From an uncultured bacterium (GTDB lineage: Bacteria; Planctomycetota; UBA8742; UBA2392): a stretch of DNA of 64,000 nucleotides. The notes beneath the pieces are model-generated. The model did no database searches and was not told the DNA's origin. It worked only from the letters and a program-made list of their open reading frames with translations. Positions 29,302-37,926 of this stretch are shown here, one piece after another. Both the position numbers and the translations under genes were made by a program. The first letter of the stretch is position 1. Each line of letters opens with the position of its first letter. The stretch is from positions 136,530 through 200,529 of the forward strand of contig CALLQI010000015.1 of the NCBI GenBank assembly GCA_938014885.1. The letters are read 5' to 3'.

Positions 29302-29817
29302 GTGTCCGACAACCCGAACGACGAAGACAAGAGCATCACCGAAGTCGGCCGCGAGCTGCTGAAGTACCTGCACCGCCGCGTCGAAGAATTGGGAACCAAC
29401 CAGGCCAGTTACCGCCAGGCGCGCATGGAATTGCTGCGCCACCTTGAGGCCAACCGCGAGAAACCGCGCTTCAACTGGGGCTTTGAGGCTGTGTTCACCC
29501 AGGAAATCCATGTGCTGGAAGAGCTGGGGCTGATCACCGTGAAGTACGGGTCAGGCGCGATCATGGCCGGCCGCACGGGCCAACGCCAGATCTACAACGT
29601 AAGCCTGACCGAAGACGGTGTGGACACCGCACGCGTGATCGTGGACCGCGAGCAGCGCCTGAAAACTGAAACCGCCAAGCTGGACAAGTCCGAGAAACCG
29701 GACGACGACGAAGACCAAGAAGAGCCCGACGAAACCGACCGCGAGCCCGAATCCACCAAGCTGCCGGGCGACGCGGCCAAGCTGCCCGACACCGGCACCA
29801 AGCCTTCGGACGAATAG
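29302..29817 (+). CDS. Uncharacterised protein with a winged-helix-like core and acidic tail
   Basis: 171 residues from GTG 29302; longer in-frame starts at 29188 would overlap the previous gene. Residues ~10-110 look like a small helical/winged-helix domain (ELLKYLHRRVEEL, QEIHVLEELGLITVKYG, RQIYNVSLTEDGV). The C-terminal 55 residues are Asp/Glu/Lys/Pro-rich and probably disordered. I cannot name the family. It is the last gene of the 23.5-29.8 kb run. Confidence 0.7.
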   Translation: MSDNPNDEDKSITEVGRELLKYLHRRVEELGTNQASYRQARMELLRHLEANREKPRFNWGFEAVFTQEIHVLEELGLITVKYGSGAIMAGRTGQRQIYNVSLTEDGVDTARVIVDREQRLKTETAKLDKSEKPDDDEDQEEPDETDREPESTKLPGDAAKLPDTGTKPSDE

Positions 29818-29819
29818 GC

Positions 29820-30150
29820 CCGGACAACGGCAACTGCGGCGATCCACGAAGCGCCACTAAGAACCACGAAGAACTGCAACTGCGGTCTCGCGCGGAGACG
29901 CTGAGACGCGCCGGCAGCCCTTGGCGACTCTTGGCGCACTTGGCGGTTAAACGCTTTTCGCAAGTGGCCACTGCGGCCTCCCGCAAAGTTCGCAAGGTGC
30001 GCAGTTAACTGCCACGGCAACAGACTCCGCGCAAAACTGCACTTGCCGTTCTCCGCGTTTCTGCGTCTCTGCGTGAGACCGCAGTTAAGCCGGTTCTGCA
30101 GTTGCTGTTCTTCTTGGTCCTCAGTGGCCCTTCGTGGTTCCAACGCAGTA
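29820..30150. repeat. Intergenic word-repeat mosaic forming a long imperfect inverted repeat
   Basis: No ORF is supported between 29818 and 30208. The left arm (29844-29911) contains CCACGAAG words followed by AACTGCGGTCTCGCG and GAGACGC words. The right arm (30052-30142) carries the reverse order: CTGCGTCTCTGCGTG, GACCGCAGTT, then CTTCGTGG. Between them lie CTTGGCG words. The same words recur at 41.3 and 61.2 kb. Confidence 0.75.
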
Positions 30151-30208
30151 GCCACGCAATCCCATTTCGCCCGTTCGCTTTTGGCCCGTTTGGGGTTAAC
30201 TTCCGTAC

Positions 30209-31612
30209 ATGGCGGAAAGCACGCCGGAAACTGTCCCATTCTCCAGCCATCTGGATGAACTGCGCCGCAGGCTGATCTGGGTGCTGCTGGGCCTGTTTTT
30301 GGTATTCACGCTGGTGTTCAGCCTTTGGGCCGACGACATCGTCCGCTACATCATCGAAATCGCCGTCGTCACCAAAGAGGTTGACGGCAAAGAAACCGTC
30401 GTACCGATCCCGCTTACGGTCATCAGCCCGCTCGAAACCTTCAGCACCACCATGCGCGTCAGCCTGTACGCGGCGCTGGTGTTCGGCTACCCGTGGGTGA
30501 TGCTGCAGGCGTACCTGTTCGTCGCGCCCGGCCTGTACCGCCACGAGCGGCGCTTCTTTCAACTGGCGATTCCCAGCATCTTCCTGCTGTTTGCGGCCGG
30601 CGCGGCATTTGGGCGCTACATCCTGCTGCCGATCAGCATCCCGTTTCTGCTGGACTTCAACGTAGACAACTTTGGCGTGCACCAGAGCTATGCGCTAAGC
30701 CAGTTCCTGGGGCTGGTGTTTACGCTGACTTTCGGGCTGGGGTTCGTGTTCCAGATCCCGCTGATTGTGGCCCCGCTGATCCGCTTTGGCTTACTGTCCC
30801 CGCAATTCTTCAAAAGCAAGCGGCGCTACACGCTGCTTGTGTCGATCATCTTGGGCGCGATCATTTCGCCGACCGGCAGCCCCGTGGACATGATGATCAC
30901 GGCGGCACCAATCTTCCTGCTGGTGGAAGGCGGCGTGTGGATCGGCGCGATCTGGAAGCGCGCCGTGCTGCGCGATGCCGAAAAGCGCGCCAAGGAAGCC
31001 GCCGAACGCGGCGAAGTAGTGGACCCGGAAGCACTGGCCGGCGGCCTCGCGATTGACCTGGAAAAGAAGCTGAAAGACTTCAGTGCCGGCGGCGCGCGCA
31101 AGCTGGCGCGTGAGCTTATGTCCGGCTTCAAGGAAGGCGCAACGGCCGCCAAGTCCGTCTTCGACGACAACTACGCCGACGGCGAAAAGCCGCCCCAGGA
31201 AGTGAAACTCAAGAAACGCGCCGAGCCACCGGCCGCAACGCCGCCCACAGAGCCAAAACCCGACCAGGCGGCCACGGCGGCAACGCCTGTCACGGCCGAA
31301 GCGACAGCCGAATCGAAAGCGGCAACCCCGGCCGCAGCGGCACCCGACAGTGAATCTGAAACCGTGCCGCGCTCCGTGCCTGCCTACACGCTGGACGCGC
31401 AGGCATCCGGCAACGGCGAGCACAAGCCCGCCGCCGCCACCGAAGAAGAGTACCCCGACCGGCCATGGGATGAAAACGTCAGCGACGGCCTCGCACGCTA
31501 CATTGAAGACCGCATCAGCCAGCGGCTGGAACAGTTCTTTGATCGCGAGTTCCGGCCGTGGATGGCGCGCATTGAGCACGAGCTTCGCGACCGCAACGGA
31601 GACCAGAAATGA
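30209..31612 (+). CDS. tatC: Sec-independent protein translocase subunit TatC with a long C-terminal extension
   Basis: Core receptor of the twin-arginine export system in the inner membrane. The N-terminal FSSHLDELRRRLIW motif, the six-helix plan and the ISPTGSPVDMMITAAPIFLL helix identify TatC. E. coli TatC is 258 residues; here ~210 extra residues follow the last helix, Ala/Glu/Lys/Pro-rich and probably disordered until a short C-terminal amphipathic stretch (YIEDRISQRLEQFFD). tatA/tatB are not in the window. The stop overlaps the kdsC start (ATGA). Confidence 0.93.
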   Translation: MAESTPETVPFSSHLDELRRRLIWVLLGLFLVFTLVFSLWADDIVRYIIEIAVVTKEVDGKETVVPIPLTVISPLETFSTTMRVSLYAALVFGYPWVMLQAYLFVAPGLYRHERRFFQLAIPSIFLLFAAGAAFGRYILLPISIPFLLDFNVDNFGVHQSYALSQFLGLVFTLTFGLGFVFQIPLIVAPLIRFGLLSPQFFKSKRRYTLLVSIILGAIISPTGSPVDMMITAAPIFLLVEGGVWIGAIWKRAVLRDAEKRAKEAAERGEVVDPEALAGGLAIDLEKKLKDFSAGGARKLARELMSGFKEGATAAKSVFDDNYADGEKPPQEVKLKKRAEPPAATPPTEPKPDQAATAATPVTAEATAESKAATPAAAAPDSESETVPRSVPAYTLDAQASGNGEHKPAAATEEEYPDRPWDENVSDGLARYIEDRISQRLEQFFDREFRPWMARIEHELRDRNGDQK

Positions 31613-32136
31613 GCATCCCCGAAACCGATTGGGCCCACGTGAAGCTGCTGGCCTGCGACGTGGACGGCGTGCTTACCGACGGCAGCGTGATCTACGGCCC
31701 CGAAGGCGAGTTGGCCAAGGCCTTCTTCATCCGCGACGGCATGGGCCTGCGCCTGCTTGAGGCCGCAGGGGTGCGCGTCGCCGTCATCACCAGCGAAGAC
31801 AGCCCGGTCGTGCACGGCCGCGTGAAGCGGCTGATGCTCAGCGCCTACAAACCCGGCATGAAGCGCAAGGGCGACGCGCTGCGCGAACTCATGGAACAAT
31901 TCGGCGCAACCAAGGCCGAGACCGTGTACATCGGCGACGACGTGAATGATTCCGAAGCCTTTGAGGCCGCGGGCATTTCCTGCGCGCCGGCCGATGCCAA
32001 CCACTTCGCCAAGCGCAGCTCGCGTTTCGTAACCAAGGCCAACGGCGGCCGCGGCGCAGTGCGCGAAATAGCCGACCTGATCCTTGAAGCCAAGGGCCTG
32101 AACCCCGACACGCTATGGCGCGGGATTCACAGCTAG
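31609..32136 (+). CDS. kdsC: HAD phosphatase, probable KDO-8-phosphate phosphatase
   Basis: 175 residues with HAD motifs: DVDGVLTDGSV at ~15-25 (nucleophile Asp), VITSEDSP (motif II), and YIGDDVNDSEAF (motif IV), plus the tetrameric-KdsC features KAFFIRDGMGLRLL and GRGAVREIADLIL. KdsC makes KDO for lipopolysaccharide; NeuA-type and other small HAD enzymes share the scaffold, so the substrate is probable, not proven. Translationally coupled to tatC. Its 3' end overlaps the convergent sulP gene by 24 nt. Confidence 0.8.
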   Translation: MSIPETDWAHVKLLACDVDGVLTDGSVIYGPEGELAKAFFIRDGMGLRLLEAAGVRVAVITSEDSPVVHGRVKRLMLSAYKPGMKRKGDALRELMEQFGATKAETVYIGDDVNDSEAFEAAGISCAPADANHFAKRSSRFVTKANGGRGAVREIADLILEAKGLNPDTLWRGIHS

Positions 32137-33873
32137 GGCGGGCGGGGCAAGGGCTTCGACCGCTTCATGGGTACTCAGGAAGATGCGGCCGGGGGCGAGG
32201 TGCTTTTCAAAGTCGGCCTGCTTCAGGCGATCCATCACCGGGCCTTTGATCTCGGCGCAGTGCAGCGTGATGCCGTTGTCGCGCAGGCGGCGGATCAGGT
32301 TTTCCAGCCCTTCCAGCCCGCTGGAGTCGATTCCGTTGATTGCGCTGCAGATCAGCACCAGGTGTTTCAAGTCGGGCTGCGCAAACGCCAGCTCCATAAA
32401 GCGGTCTTCCAGGTTGCGGATGTTGGCAAAGAACAGGCTTTCGTCCGGCCGCGCCAGCAGCATGCCCGGGTAAGTCTGCACTTTGTGACGCAGCACGTTG
32501 CGGAAGTGTTCGGTTTCGCCCACGCGGCCCACCACCGCGATGTGAGGCCGCCCGGCGCGCGCCATGTACGCCAGCAGCGACGCGCCAACGCCGAACGCGA
32601 TTCCAAGCTCAACGCCAAGGCCAAGCACGGCGGCAATCGTCAGCGCCATGACGATTGAATCGCCGGGCGCGTAGCGCCACAGTTGCCGCAACTCGCGGAA
32701 GTTCACCAGTCCCGCGACCGCGACGATTACTGTGGCCGCAAGCAGCACTGTCGGCAGCTTCGCGAACAGGCCGGTGGCCACCAGCGTCACAACGCCGATC
32801 AGCACCGCCGTCAGCATGCTCGCAAGGCCGGTCTGCGCGCCCGCGTCAAAGTTTACCGCGCTGCGGCTGAAGCCGCCGGTCACGGGCAGGCCGGAAGTCA
32901 GGCCCGCGGCGACGTTGGCAGCCCCCAACGCCACCAACTCCTGGTTTGGGTCAATCGTCTGGCGCCGGCGCGCGCCCAGGCTGCGCCCGACCGAAACACT
33001 TTCGACATAGCCCGCCAGCACAATCGTCAGTGCGGCCGGGGCCAGCGCGCGCAGGGTTTCAAACTCAAGTTCTGGCAGGCTCAGTGGGGGAAGGCCGCCG
33101 GGGAACTCGCCGACGACGCGCACGCCAAACCGCGTGTCCAGCCCCAGCCCGACCGTCAACCCGATGCCGGCAATCACGAGAATCGCCGGGCCCAACCGCG
33201 CCAGTGTCTGCGCGGCCGTCTTGCCCAGCCCGACTTTCAGCAGCAGTTGTTGAAGCGGCTTGCGCGACAGCAGCAGCAATATGATCGCGGCTACACCCAT
33301 GATCAGCGTCGCCCAGTTCAGGCCCGGCGCAGCCTGCACCAGCGAGTACACACCTTGCCATGGGTAGTGGCCCTCGGTGGCGCTTACGCCCAGCACGTGC
33401 TTGAGCTGGCTGAGTACGATGAGAATGCTTGAGCCGGTGATGAACCCGGCCACCACGGGATGCGACAGGAAGTTGGCAATGAAGCCCGCACGCAGCAGCC
33501 CCATCACCAGTTGCAGCACGCCGGTCATCAGCGCCAGCAGCAGCACCAGCTCGATGTAGCGTGCGCTTCCGGGTTCAGCCAGCGGCGTCACGGCGGCCGC
33601 GGTCAGCAGGCTGATCACGGCCACGGGCCCGACGCTGAGTGTGCGACTGGTGCCCAGCAGCCCGTAGATGAACAGGGGCAGAATGCTCGCGAACAGGCCG
33701 TAGTGCACGGGCATGCCGGCCAGCATCGCGTACGCGAGGCTTTGCGGGATCAGCATGATCGTTACGACGATGCCTGCCGTCAGGTCACCGGGCAGGTTGG
33801 CCTTGTTGTAGCGCAGCAGCCAGCCCGTGAAGGGCAGCAGCCTTGCGATGGGGGATGGTCGCGTGGGCTGCAT
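32113..33873 (-). CDS. SulP-family anion transporter with STAS domain
   Basis: 586 residues: a 12-14-helix SLC26/SulP membrane domain (PGDLTAGIVVTIMLIPQSLAYAMLAG start, GLTSGLPVTGGFSRSAVN signature) and a C-terminal STAS domain (~450-570) with ICSAINGIDSSGLEGL. These carry sulfate, bicarbonate or other anions across the inner membrane. It lies 1 nt downstream of the arsR gene and opposite two persulfide-oxidation genes, so sulfate or sulfite export or uptake tied to sulfide oxidation is likely by context. Confidence 0.92.
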   Translation of the reverse strand: MQPTRPSPIARLLPFTGWLLRYNKANLPGDLTAGIVVTIMLIPQSLAYAMLAGMPVHYGLFASILPLFIYGLLGTSRTLSVGPVAVISLLTAAAVTPLAEPGSARYIELVLLLALMTGVLQLVMGLLRAGFIANFLSHPVVAGFITGSSILIVLSQLKHVLGVSATEGHYPWQGVYSLVQAAPGLNWATLIMGVAAIILLLLSRKPLQQLLLKVGLGKTAAQTLARLGPAILVIAGIGLTVGLGLDTRFGVRVVGEFPGGLPPLSLPELEFETLRALAPAALTIVLAGYVESVSVGRSLGARRRQTIDPNQELVALGAANVAAGLTSGLPVTGGFSRSAVNFDAGAQTGLASMLTAVLIGVVTLVATGLFAKLPTVLLAATVIVAVAGLVNFRELRQLWRYAPGDSIVMALTIAAVLGLGVELGIAFGVGASLLAYMARAGRPHIAVVGRVGETEHFRNVLRHKVQTYPGMLLARPDESLFFANIRNLEDRFMELAFAQPDLKHLVLICSAINGIDSSGLEGLENLIRRLRDNGITLHCAEIKGPVMDRLKQADFEKHLAPGRIFLSTHEAVEALAPPALAVNPAP

Positions 33874-33874
33874 C

Positions 33875-34231
33875 TCAGGCGATTTCTTTCAGGTCGCGGC
33901 CAAGCTTGCGGGCGATGCTCTCGCACATCAGGTCGCAAAGCTGGAACACGCTGACGTCCGCAATCGAATAGCGCACGAACAGTCCTTCCTTACGTCGCGA
34001 GATAAAGCCGGCGTCGCACAGCATGGAAAGGTGCTTGCTGACGTTGGCCTGCGCCATGCCGGTGCGTTCTACCAGCTCATTGACGCTGAGCTCGCCGGGC
34101 ATCAGGGCGTTCAAAAGGGCCAGCCGCGCGGGCTCAGCCAGTACTTTGAAGCGGGCCGATACCATCTGCAGGGCTTCGGGCGACAGGGCTTTGGTTGATT
34201 GCGGTTTGGTTGAAGCAGCTTTGCGTGCCAT
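33875..34231 (-). CDS. ArsR-family repressor of the sulfur locus
   Basis: 118 residues with a winged helix: LAEPARLALLNAL, LSVNELVERTGMAQANVSKHLSML recognition helix, and a beta-wing ISRRKEGLFVRY. Cys72, Cys99 and Cys103 are the only cysteines; ArsR proteins of the BigR/SqrR type sense persulfide through a Cys pair, and the neighbours (metallo-beta-lactamase/rhodanese genes) fit that role, but the pairing cannot be shown from sequence. AAGGAG lies 7 nt before the ATG. It forms an operon with sulP and faces a shared palindromic operator at 34307-34338. Confidence 0.88.
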   Translation of the reverse strand: MARKAASTKPQSTKALSPEALQMVSARFKVLAEPARLALLNALMPGELSVNELVERTGMAQANVSKHLSMLCDAGFISRRKEGLFVRYSIADVSVFQLCDLMCESIARKLGRDLKEIA

Positions 34232-34306
34232 GGCGGACTCCTTGGGACGTGGCGCGGGTCACACAGTAGCGGAAGAGGAACTTTCCCGCACTCCCCCATA
34301 ACGCGC

Positions 34307-34338
34307 TTGACTATATGCCTATTTCGGAATATAGTCAA
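34307..34338. promoter_or_regulatory. Symmetric operator containing two overlapping divergent promoters
   Basis: TTGACTATAT (34307-34316) and ATATAGTCAA (34329-34338) are perfect 10-bp inverted arms around 12 nt. On the plus strand TTGACT and TATAGT (34330-34335) are 17 nt apart; on the minus strand the same hexamers, TTGACT (34338-34333) and TATAGT (34315-34310), are also 17 nt apart. One palindrome thus supplies both promoters, for arsR-sulP and for the 34406 gene, and a dimeric repressor bound there would silence both. Confidence 0.85.
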
Positions 34339-34405
34339 CCAGTAGGACGTTACAGAGGCAACGGCACACAGCCGCACAAACGAAAACACTAACCAGGAGA
34401 TTCAA

Positions 34406-35719
34406 ATGACCACCGCAACTTCCGCCGCAACCATCCGACAGGTCAAGAAAGAAGGCGAAGGCTGCCTTGGCTACCTGATCGCCGACAACGACACCCGCCA
34501 GGCTTGCATCATCGACCCGCGCCACGACCTCGTGGACGAGTTCATGGACATCCTCAAGAAGGAACGCCTTAACCTCAAGCTCGTCATCGACACTCACACC
34601 CACGCCGACCACCTGTCCGGCGCGTCCGAACTGCGCCGCCGCACCGGCGCCGACTACGGCATGATCGAGGGCACCCTGGTCGAGACAGCCAACCGCCCGC
34701 TCAAAGACGGCGAAACCGTCATGCTGGGTGAAACCGCGCTCGAGATCATCGCCAGCCCCGGCCATACGCCTGACAGCCTTACCGTGCGCGTCGAGGGAAA
34801 CCTGTTCACCGGCGACACCATGCTGATCGGCGGTTCCGGCCGCACGGACTTCATGGGCGGCGACGCGGGCGAACTGTTCGACAGCTTCCAGAAGTTCGCC
34901 GACATTCCCGACGAAACCATCGTGTGGCCGGGCCACGACTACGCCGGCCGCAGCCACAGCACCCTGGGCAAGGAACGCGCGCACAACCTGATTTACACGG
35001 CTGGCGGTCGTGAGGCCGTGATCGAGAAGCTGTCGGTGCGCGGTCCGCTGCCGCAGGGCATGGCGGAAATCCTGACCTTCAACCGCAAGGGCAGCGACCC
35101 GGGCGTACACGTGGGCTGTCGCGAAATCCACGACCAGTTGCAAGCCAACCCGCACGCGCTGCAGATTGTGGACGTGCGCACAGCCCTTGAGTTCAGCGGC
35201 GAAAGCATCGAAGGCGCATGGAACATCCCACTGGATGAACTGGAAAAACGTGTCAGTGAACTGAACACAGCCCGCGGCCCCGTGGTGCTGACTTGCGCCA
35301 GCGGCAACCGGGCGCTGATGGCCAGCCAGATCCTGCAACGCCGCAAGTTCACCAACTACCGCGTCATGGAAGGCGGCATGAAGGGCTGGATCAAGGCCGG
35401 CCTGCCGCACAACAAGGGCCGGCGCGTGCTGAGCGTGATGCGCCAGGTGCAGATGGGTGCCGGGCTGCTGGTACTGCTGGGCATGGCGCTGGGCACCTTC
35501 GTGAATCCGTGGTTCTACCTGCTGAGCGCCTTTGTCGGCGCGGGCCTGACTGTGGCCGGCACCACCGGCTTCTGCGGCATGGGCGTGATCCTGATGCGGA
35601 TGCCCTGGAACAAGGTCGCACCCACCCCGGGCGGCGGCACCAGCGGCGGTTGCTCAGTCGGCGGCGCAGCAAGCGGCTCTTGCAGTAGCAGCGGCGGCGG
35701 CTGCGCAGTGGGTGGCTAA
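34406..35719 (+). CDS. Persulfide dioxygenase-like metallo-beta-lactamase/rhodanese protein with membrane tail
   Basis: Residues ~1-235 form an ETHE1-type metallo-beta-lactamase fold (THTHADHLSG, GHTPDSL, GGSGRTDFMGGD, WPGHDY), the non-haem iron dioxygenase that oxidises glutathione persulfide to sulfite. A rhodanese domain follows (~255-340) with active-site Cys in LTCASGNRA. Two membrane helices (~355-405, DUF2892-like) and a Gly/Ser/Cys-rich tail with four Cys end the protein. AGGAGA precedes the ATG. Driven by the 34307-34338 palindrome and followed by a paralogue. Confidence 0.9.
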   Translation: MTTATSAATIRQVKKEGEGCLGYLIADNDTRQACIIDPRHDLVDEFMDILKKERLNLKLVIDTHTHADHLSGASELRRRTGADYGMIEGTLVETANRPLKDGETVMLGETALEIIASPGHTPDSLTVRVEGNLFTGDTMLIGGSGRTDFMGGDAGELFDSFQKFADIPDETIVWPGHDYAGRSHSTLGKERAHNLIYTAGGREAVIEKLSVRGPLPQGMAEILTFNRKGSDPGVHVGCREIHDQLQANPHALQIVDVRTALEFSGESIEGAWNIPLDELEKRVSELNTARGPVVLTCASGNRALMASQILQRRKFTNYRVMEGGMKGWIKAGLPHNKGRRVLSVMRQVQMGAGLLVLLGMALGTFVNPWFYLLSAFVGAGLTVAGTTGFCGMGVILMRMPWNKVAPTPGGGTSGGCSVGGAASGSCSSSGGGCAVGG

Positions 35720-35773
35720 GGGACACAACTTTCTCGGGGTTGCCCATTGCCCGCCCGACAACGGCAACCTCGA

Positions 35774-35799
35774 CCGGGGACAGCGCGTGCTGTCCCCGG
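35774..35799 (+). terminator. Strong hairpin after the first persulfide dioxygenase-like gene
   Basis: CCGGGGACAGC pairs perfectly with GCTGTCCCCGG around a GCGT loop (11 bp). The T run is poor (CTTCGTTATC), so it may terminate or stabilise the 3' end. Confidence 0.6.
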
Positions 35800-35814
35800 C
35801 TTCGTTATCGTGGT

Positions 35815-35905
35815 CGACGGTCAACGGTTGACAGTTGACGGTAAAAGCCACGCCCTGTTGGCAGTCACCGTTGACCGTGAACTGTAAACCGTTGACCGCT
35901 GCACC
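35815..35905. repeat. GTTGACG-word inverted repeat
   Basis: Three degenerate copies of a GGTTGAC/GTTGACG word (35817-35841) face three inverted copies (35868-35900, CCGTTGACC, GTGAACTGTAAACC). Together they form a long imperfect hairpin between the two metallo-beta-lactamase/rhodanese genes. Confidence 0.75.
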
Positions 35906-35958
35906 ATGCCTTGCAAGGGCGCGCGGTTGCCCGCAACATGCTGGCAAGGAGTTGCCGC

Positions 35959-37044
35959 ATGCCTGTTGCCACGCTGGTAATGAAGGTCACGCACCCGACG
36001 CGCGACTGCAAAAGCTACTTGATCTGGGATGCCGCTTCGGGCGAGGCTGCGCTGCTTGACCCGCGATTTGACCTGGTGCGTGAATACGTGGACCAGTTGA
36101 AGGAACTCGGCCTTACGCTGCGCTACGCCGTGGACAGCCACACCCACGCCGACCACCTTTCCGGCAGCGATCGCATGCGCAACCTCACCGGCTGCAAAGT
36201 CGTGATGAGCGACCGCACCCGATCGCGCGTGCCCGACCTGAAAGTCGCCGACGGCCACCAATTGCCGCTGGGCGACCAGCACGTCACCTGCCTGCACACC
36301 CCCGGCCACACGCCCGACAGCATGTGCCTGTTTGACGGCGCGCGCATCTACACCGGCGACACACTGTTTATCGGGGGTGCGGCCCGCACCGACTTTATGG
36401 GCGGCGACAGCGGCCAGCTGTTCGACAGTTTCCGGCGGATTGAGGCCCTGGGCCCCGCGGTCGAAGTCTGGCCGGGCCACGACTACAACCACAAGCAGCA
36501 CAGCACAGTGGAAGCTGAGCTGCGCAACAACCCGCACTTCGGCGATACCAATCGCGACAGCTTTGTGCGGCGCATGGATATCAAGGGGCAGCTGCCGGCC
36601 AACATGGCCGAAATCCTGAGCTTTAACACGGAAGCGGGCCTGCCCGAAGACCGCATCATCCGGCCCGAACAGGTTGCACGGCTGGGCCGCCCCGGCCGCG
36701 ACTTCACCCTGCTGGATGTGCGCTACGACGACGAATGGGCGGCCGGGCGCGCGGAGGGTGCTGTACACATCCCGATGCCTGAGCTGCGCGCACGGTGGGC
36801 CGAAGTGGCCAAGCTGCCGCGCCCCGTGGTCAGCATCTGCCGCAGCGGCATCCGGGCCACCCTGATGATGATGACGGCACGCCACGCCGGAGACCAGAAC
36901 TGGCTGCTGCTGGAAGGCGGCATGAACGCATGGCAGCAGGCGGGCCTGCCACTTGTGGCCGATGCCGGCCGCAAACCGGACATCGTGGCCAGCGCCACGC
37001 AGGGTGGCGGCAGTTGCGCCCTGCCGACCTGTGCCTCGGGCTGA
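35959..37044 (+). CDS. Second metallo-beta-lactamase/rhodanese (persulfide dioxygenase-like) protein
   Basis: 361 residues from ATG 35959, chosen because AAGGAG lies 9 nt upstream; a longer in-frame start at 35911 crosses the repeat region. The MBL domain keeps SHTHADHLSG, GHTPDSM, GGAARTDFMGGD and WPGHDY; the rhodanese domain has the loop ICRSGIRAT with the active Cys. It lacks the membrane helices of the upstream paralogue and ends in a short Cys-containing tail (SCALPTCASG). Probably a soluble isoform of the same reaction. Confidence 0.88.
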   Translation: MPVATLVMKVTHPTRDCKSYLIWDAASGEAALLDPRFDLVREYVDQLKELGLTLRYAVDSHTHADHLSGSDRMRNLTGCKVVMSDRTRSRVPDLKVADGHQLPLGDQHVTCLHTPGHTPDSMCLFDGARIYTGDTLFIGGAARTDFMGGDSGQLFDSFRRIEALGPAVEVWPGHDYNHKQHSTVEAELRNNPHFGDTNRDSFVRRMDIKGQLPANMAEILSFNTEAGLPEDRIIRPEQVARLGRPGRDFTLLDVRYDDEWAAGRAEGAVHIPMPELRARWAEVAKLPRPVVSICRSGIRATLMMMTARHAGDQNWLLLEGGMNAWQQAGLPLVADAGRKPDIVASATQGGGSCALPTCASG

Positions 37045-37123
37045 TCTGCAATTGGACGACAACGCTTTTCAAACCCGCGCGCGGGCACTAACCTTCGCGC
37101 CACAATTTCATACAGGGCAAGGC

Positions 37124-37912
37124 ATGGCCGGCGGCAAGACAAGGATCATGGTGGGCACGGGCAACGCGCACAAACTGCGCGAGATCGAGTCCATTCTGCA
37201 ACCTGTGGCCGGCATTGAACTGGTGGCCATGTCGTCGATGCAGGGTGTACCGGCGATCACGGAAGACGCGCCAACCTTCGGCGGCAATGCGCGCAAGAAG
37301 GCGCTTGAGTTGGCGAAGTTCCTGGCGCTGGTCGGCCACGTCAGTTTCGCCAACCGCAGCACTTCGCTGGACAGCGACGACGAAACGGACTTTGAGCAAC
37401 TGTCGGCCGAGCGCTACCGCAGCATCAGCGGACGCCAGAAGAAGGTCAGCCTGACCGGCGGAAGCCCCGACAGCAAGCCGGCCCCGGGCCAGCTGGAAAG
37501 CCTGGTGATGGCCGATGACAGCGGCCTTGAGGTAGAGGCACTTGACGGTGCGCCCGGTGTGCTGAGCGCACGCTATGCCGGCCGCCACGGTGATGACGCG
37601 GCCAACAACCGTCTGTTGCTTGAAAAGCTGCGGGGCGTGCCGGCCGAGAAGCGCAAAGCCCGCTTTGTGTGCGAGATTGCGCTGGCGTCACCGGCTGGTG
37701 TACTGTTTACAGTGCGCGGCACGGTGGAAGGCGTGGTGCTGACCGAGCCGCGGGGCAAGGGCGGTTTCGGCTACGACCCGCTGTTCCTTTACCCTCCGCT
37801 GGGCAAGACCTTTGGCGAGTTGCCCGAGGCCGAGAAAAACAAATTCAGCCATCGCGCAAAGGCGCTTGCCAATTTCCGCGCCGAACTGGAAAAGCTTCTG
37901 GCCAAGCCATAA
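37124..37912 (+). CDS. rdgB: RdgB/Ham1-type non-canonical purine NTP pyrophosphatase with insertion
   Basis: Hydrolyses dITP and XTP to keep damaged purines out of nucleic acids. Start ATG 37124 is followed by VGTGNAHKLREI (P-loop-like start), EDAPTFGGNARKKA, MADDSGLEVEALDGAPGVLSARYAG and GFGYDPLF, all RdgB signatures. At 262 residues it is ~60 longer than usual because of a Ser/Asp/Lys-rich insertion at ~71-127 before the DDSGL motif. The first motif has Gly where Glu is common (TFxEN). ilvE follows 14 nt downstream. Confidence 0.9.
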   Translation: MAGGKTRIMVGTGNAHKLREIESILQPVAGIELVAMSSMQGVPAITEDAPTFGGNARKKALELAKFLALVGHVSFANRSTSLDSDDETDFEQLSAERYRSISGRQKKVSLTGGSPDSKPAPGQLESLVMADDSGLEVEALDGAPGVLSARYAGRHGDDAANNRLLLEKLRGVPAEKRKARFVCEIALASPAGVLFTVRGTVEGVVLTEPRGKGGFGYDPLFLYPPLGKTFGELPEAEKNKFSHRAKALANFRAELEKLLAKP

Positions 37913-37926
37913 CACGGAGATATTCG

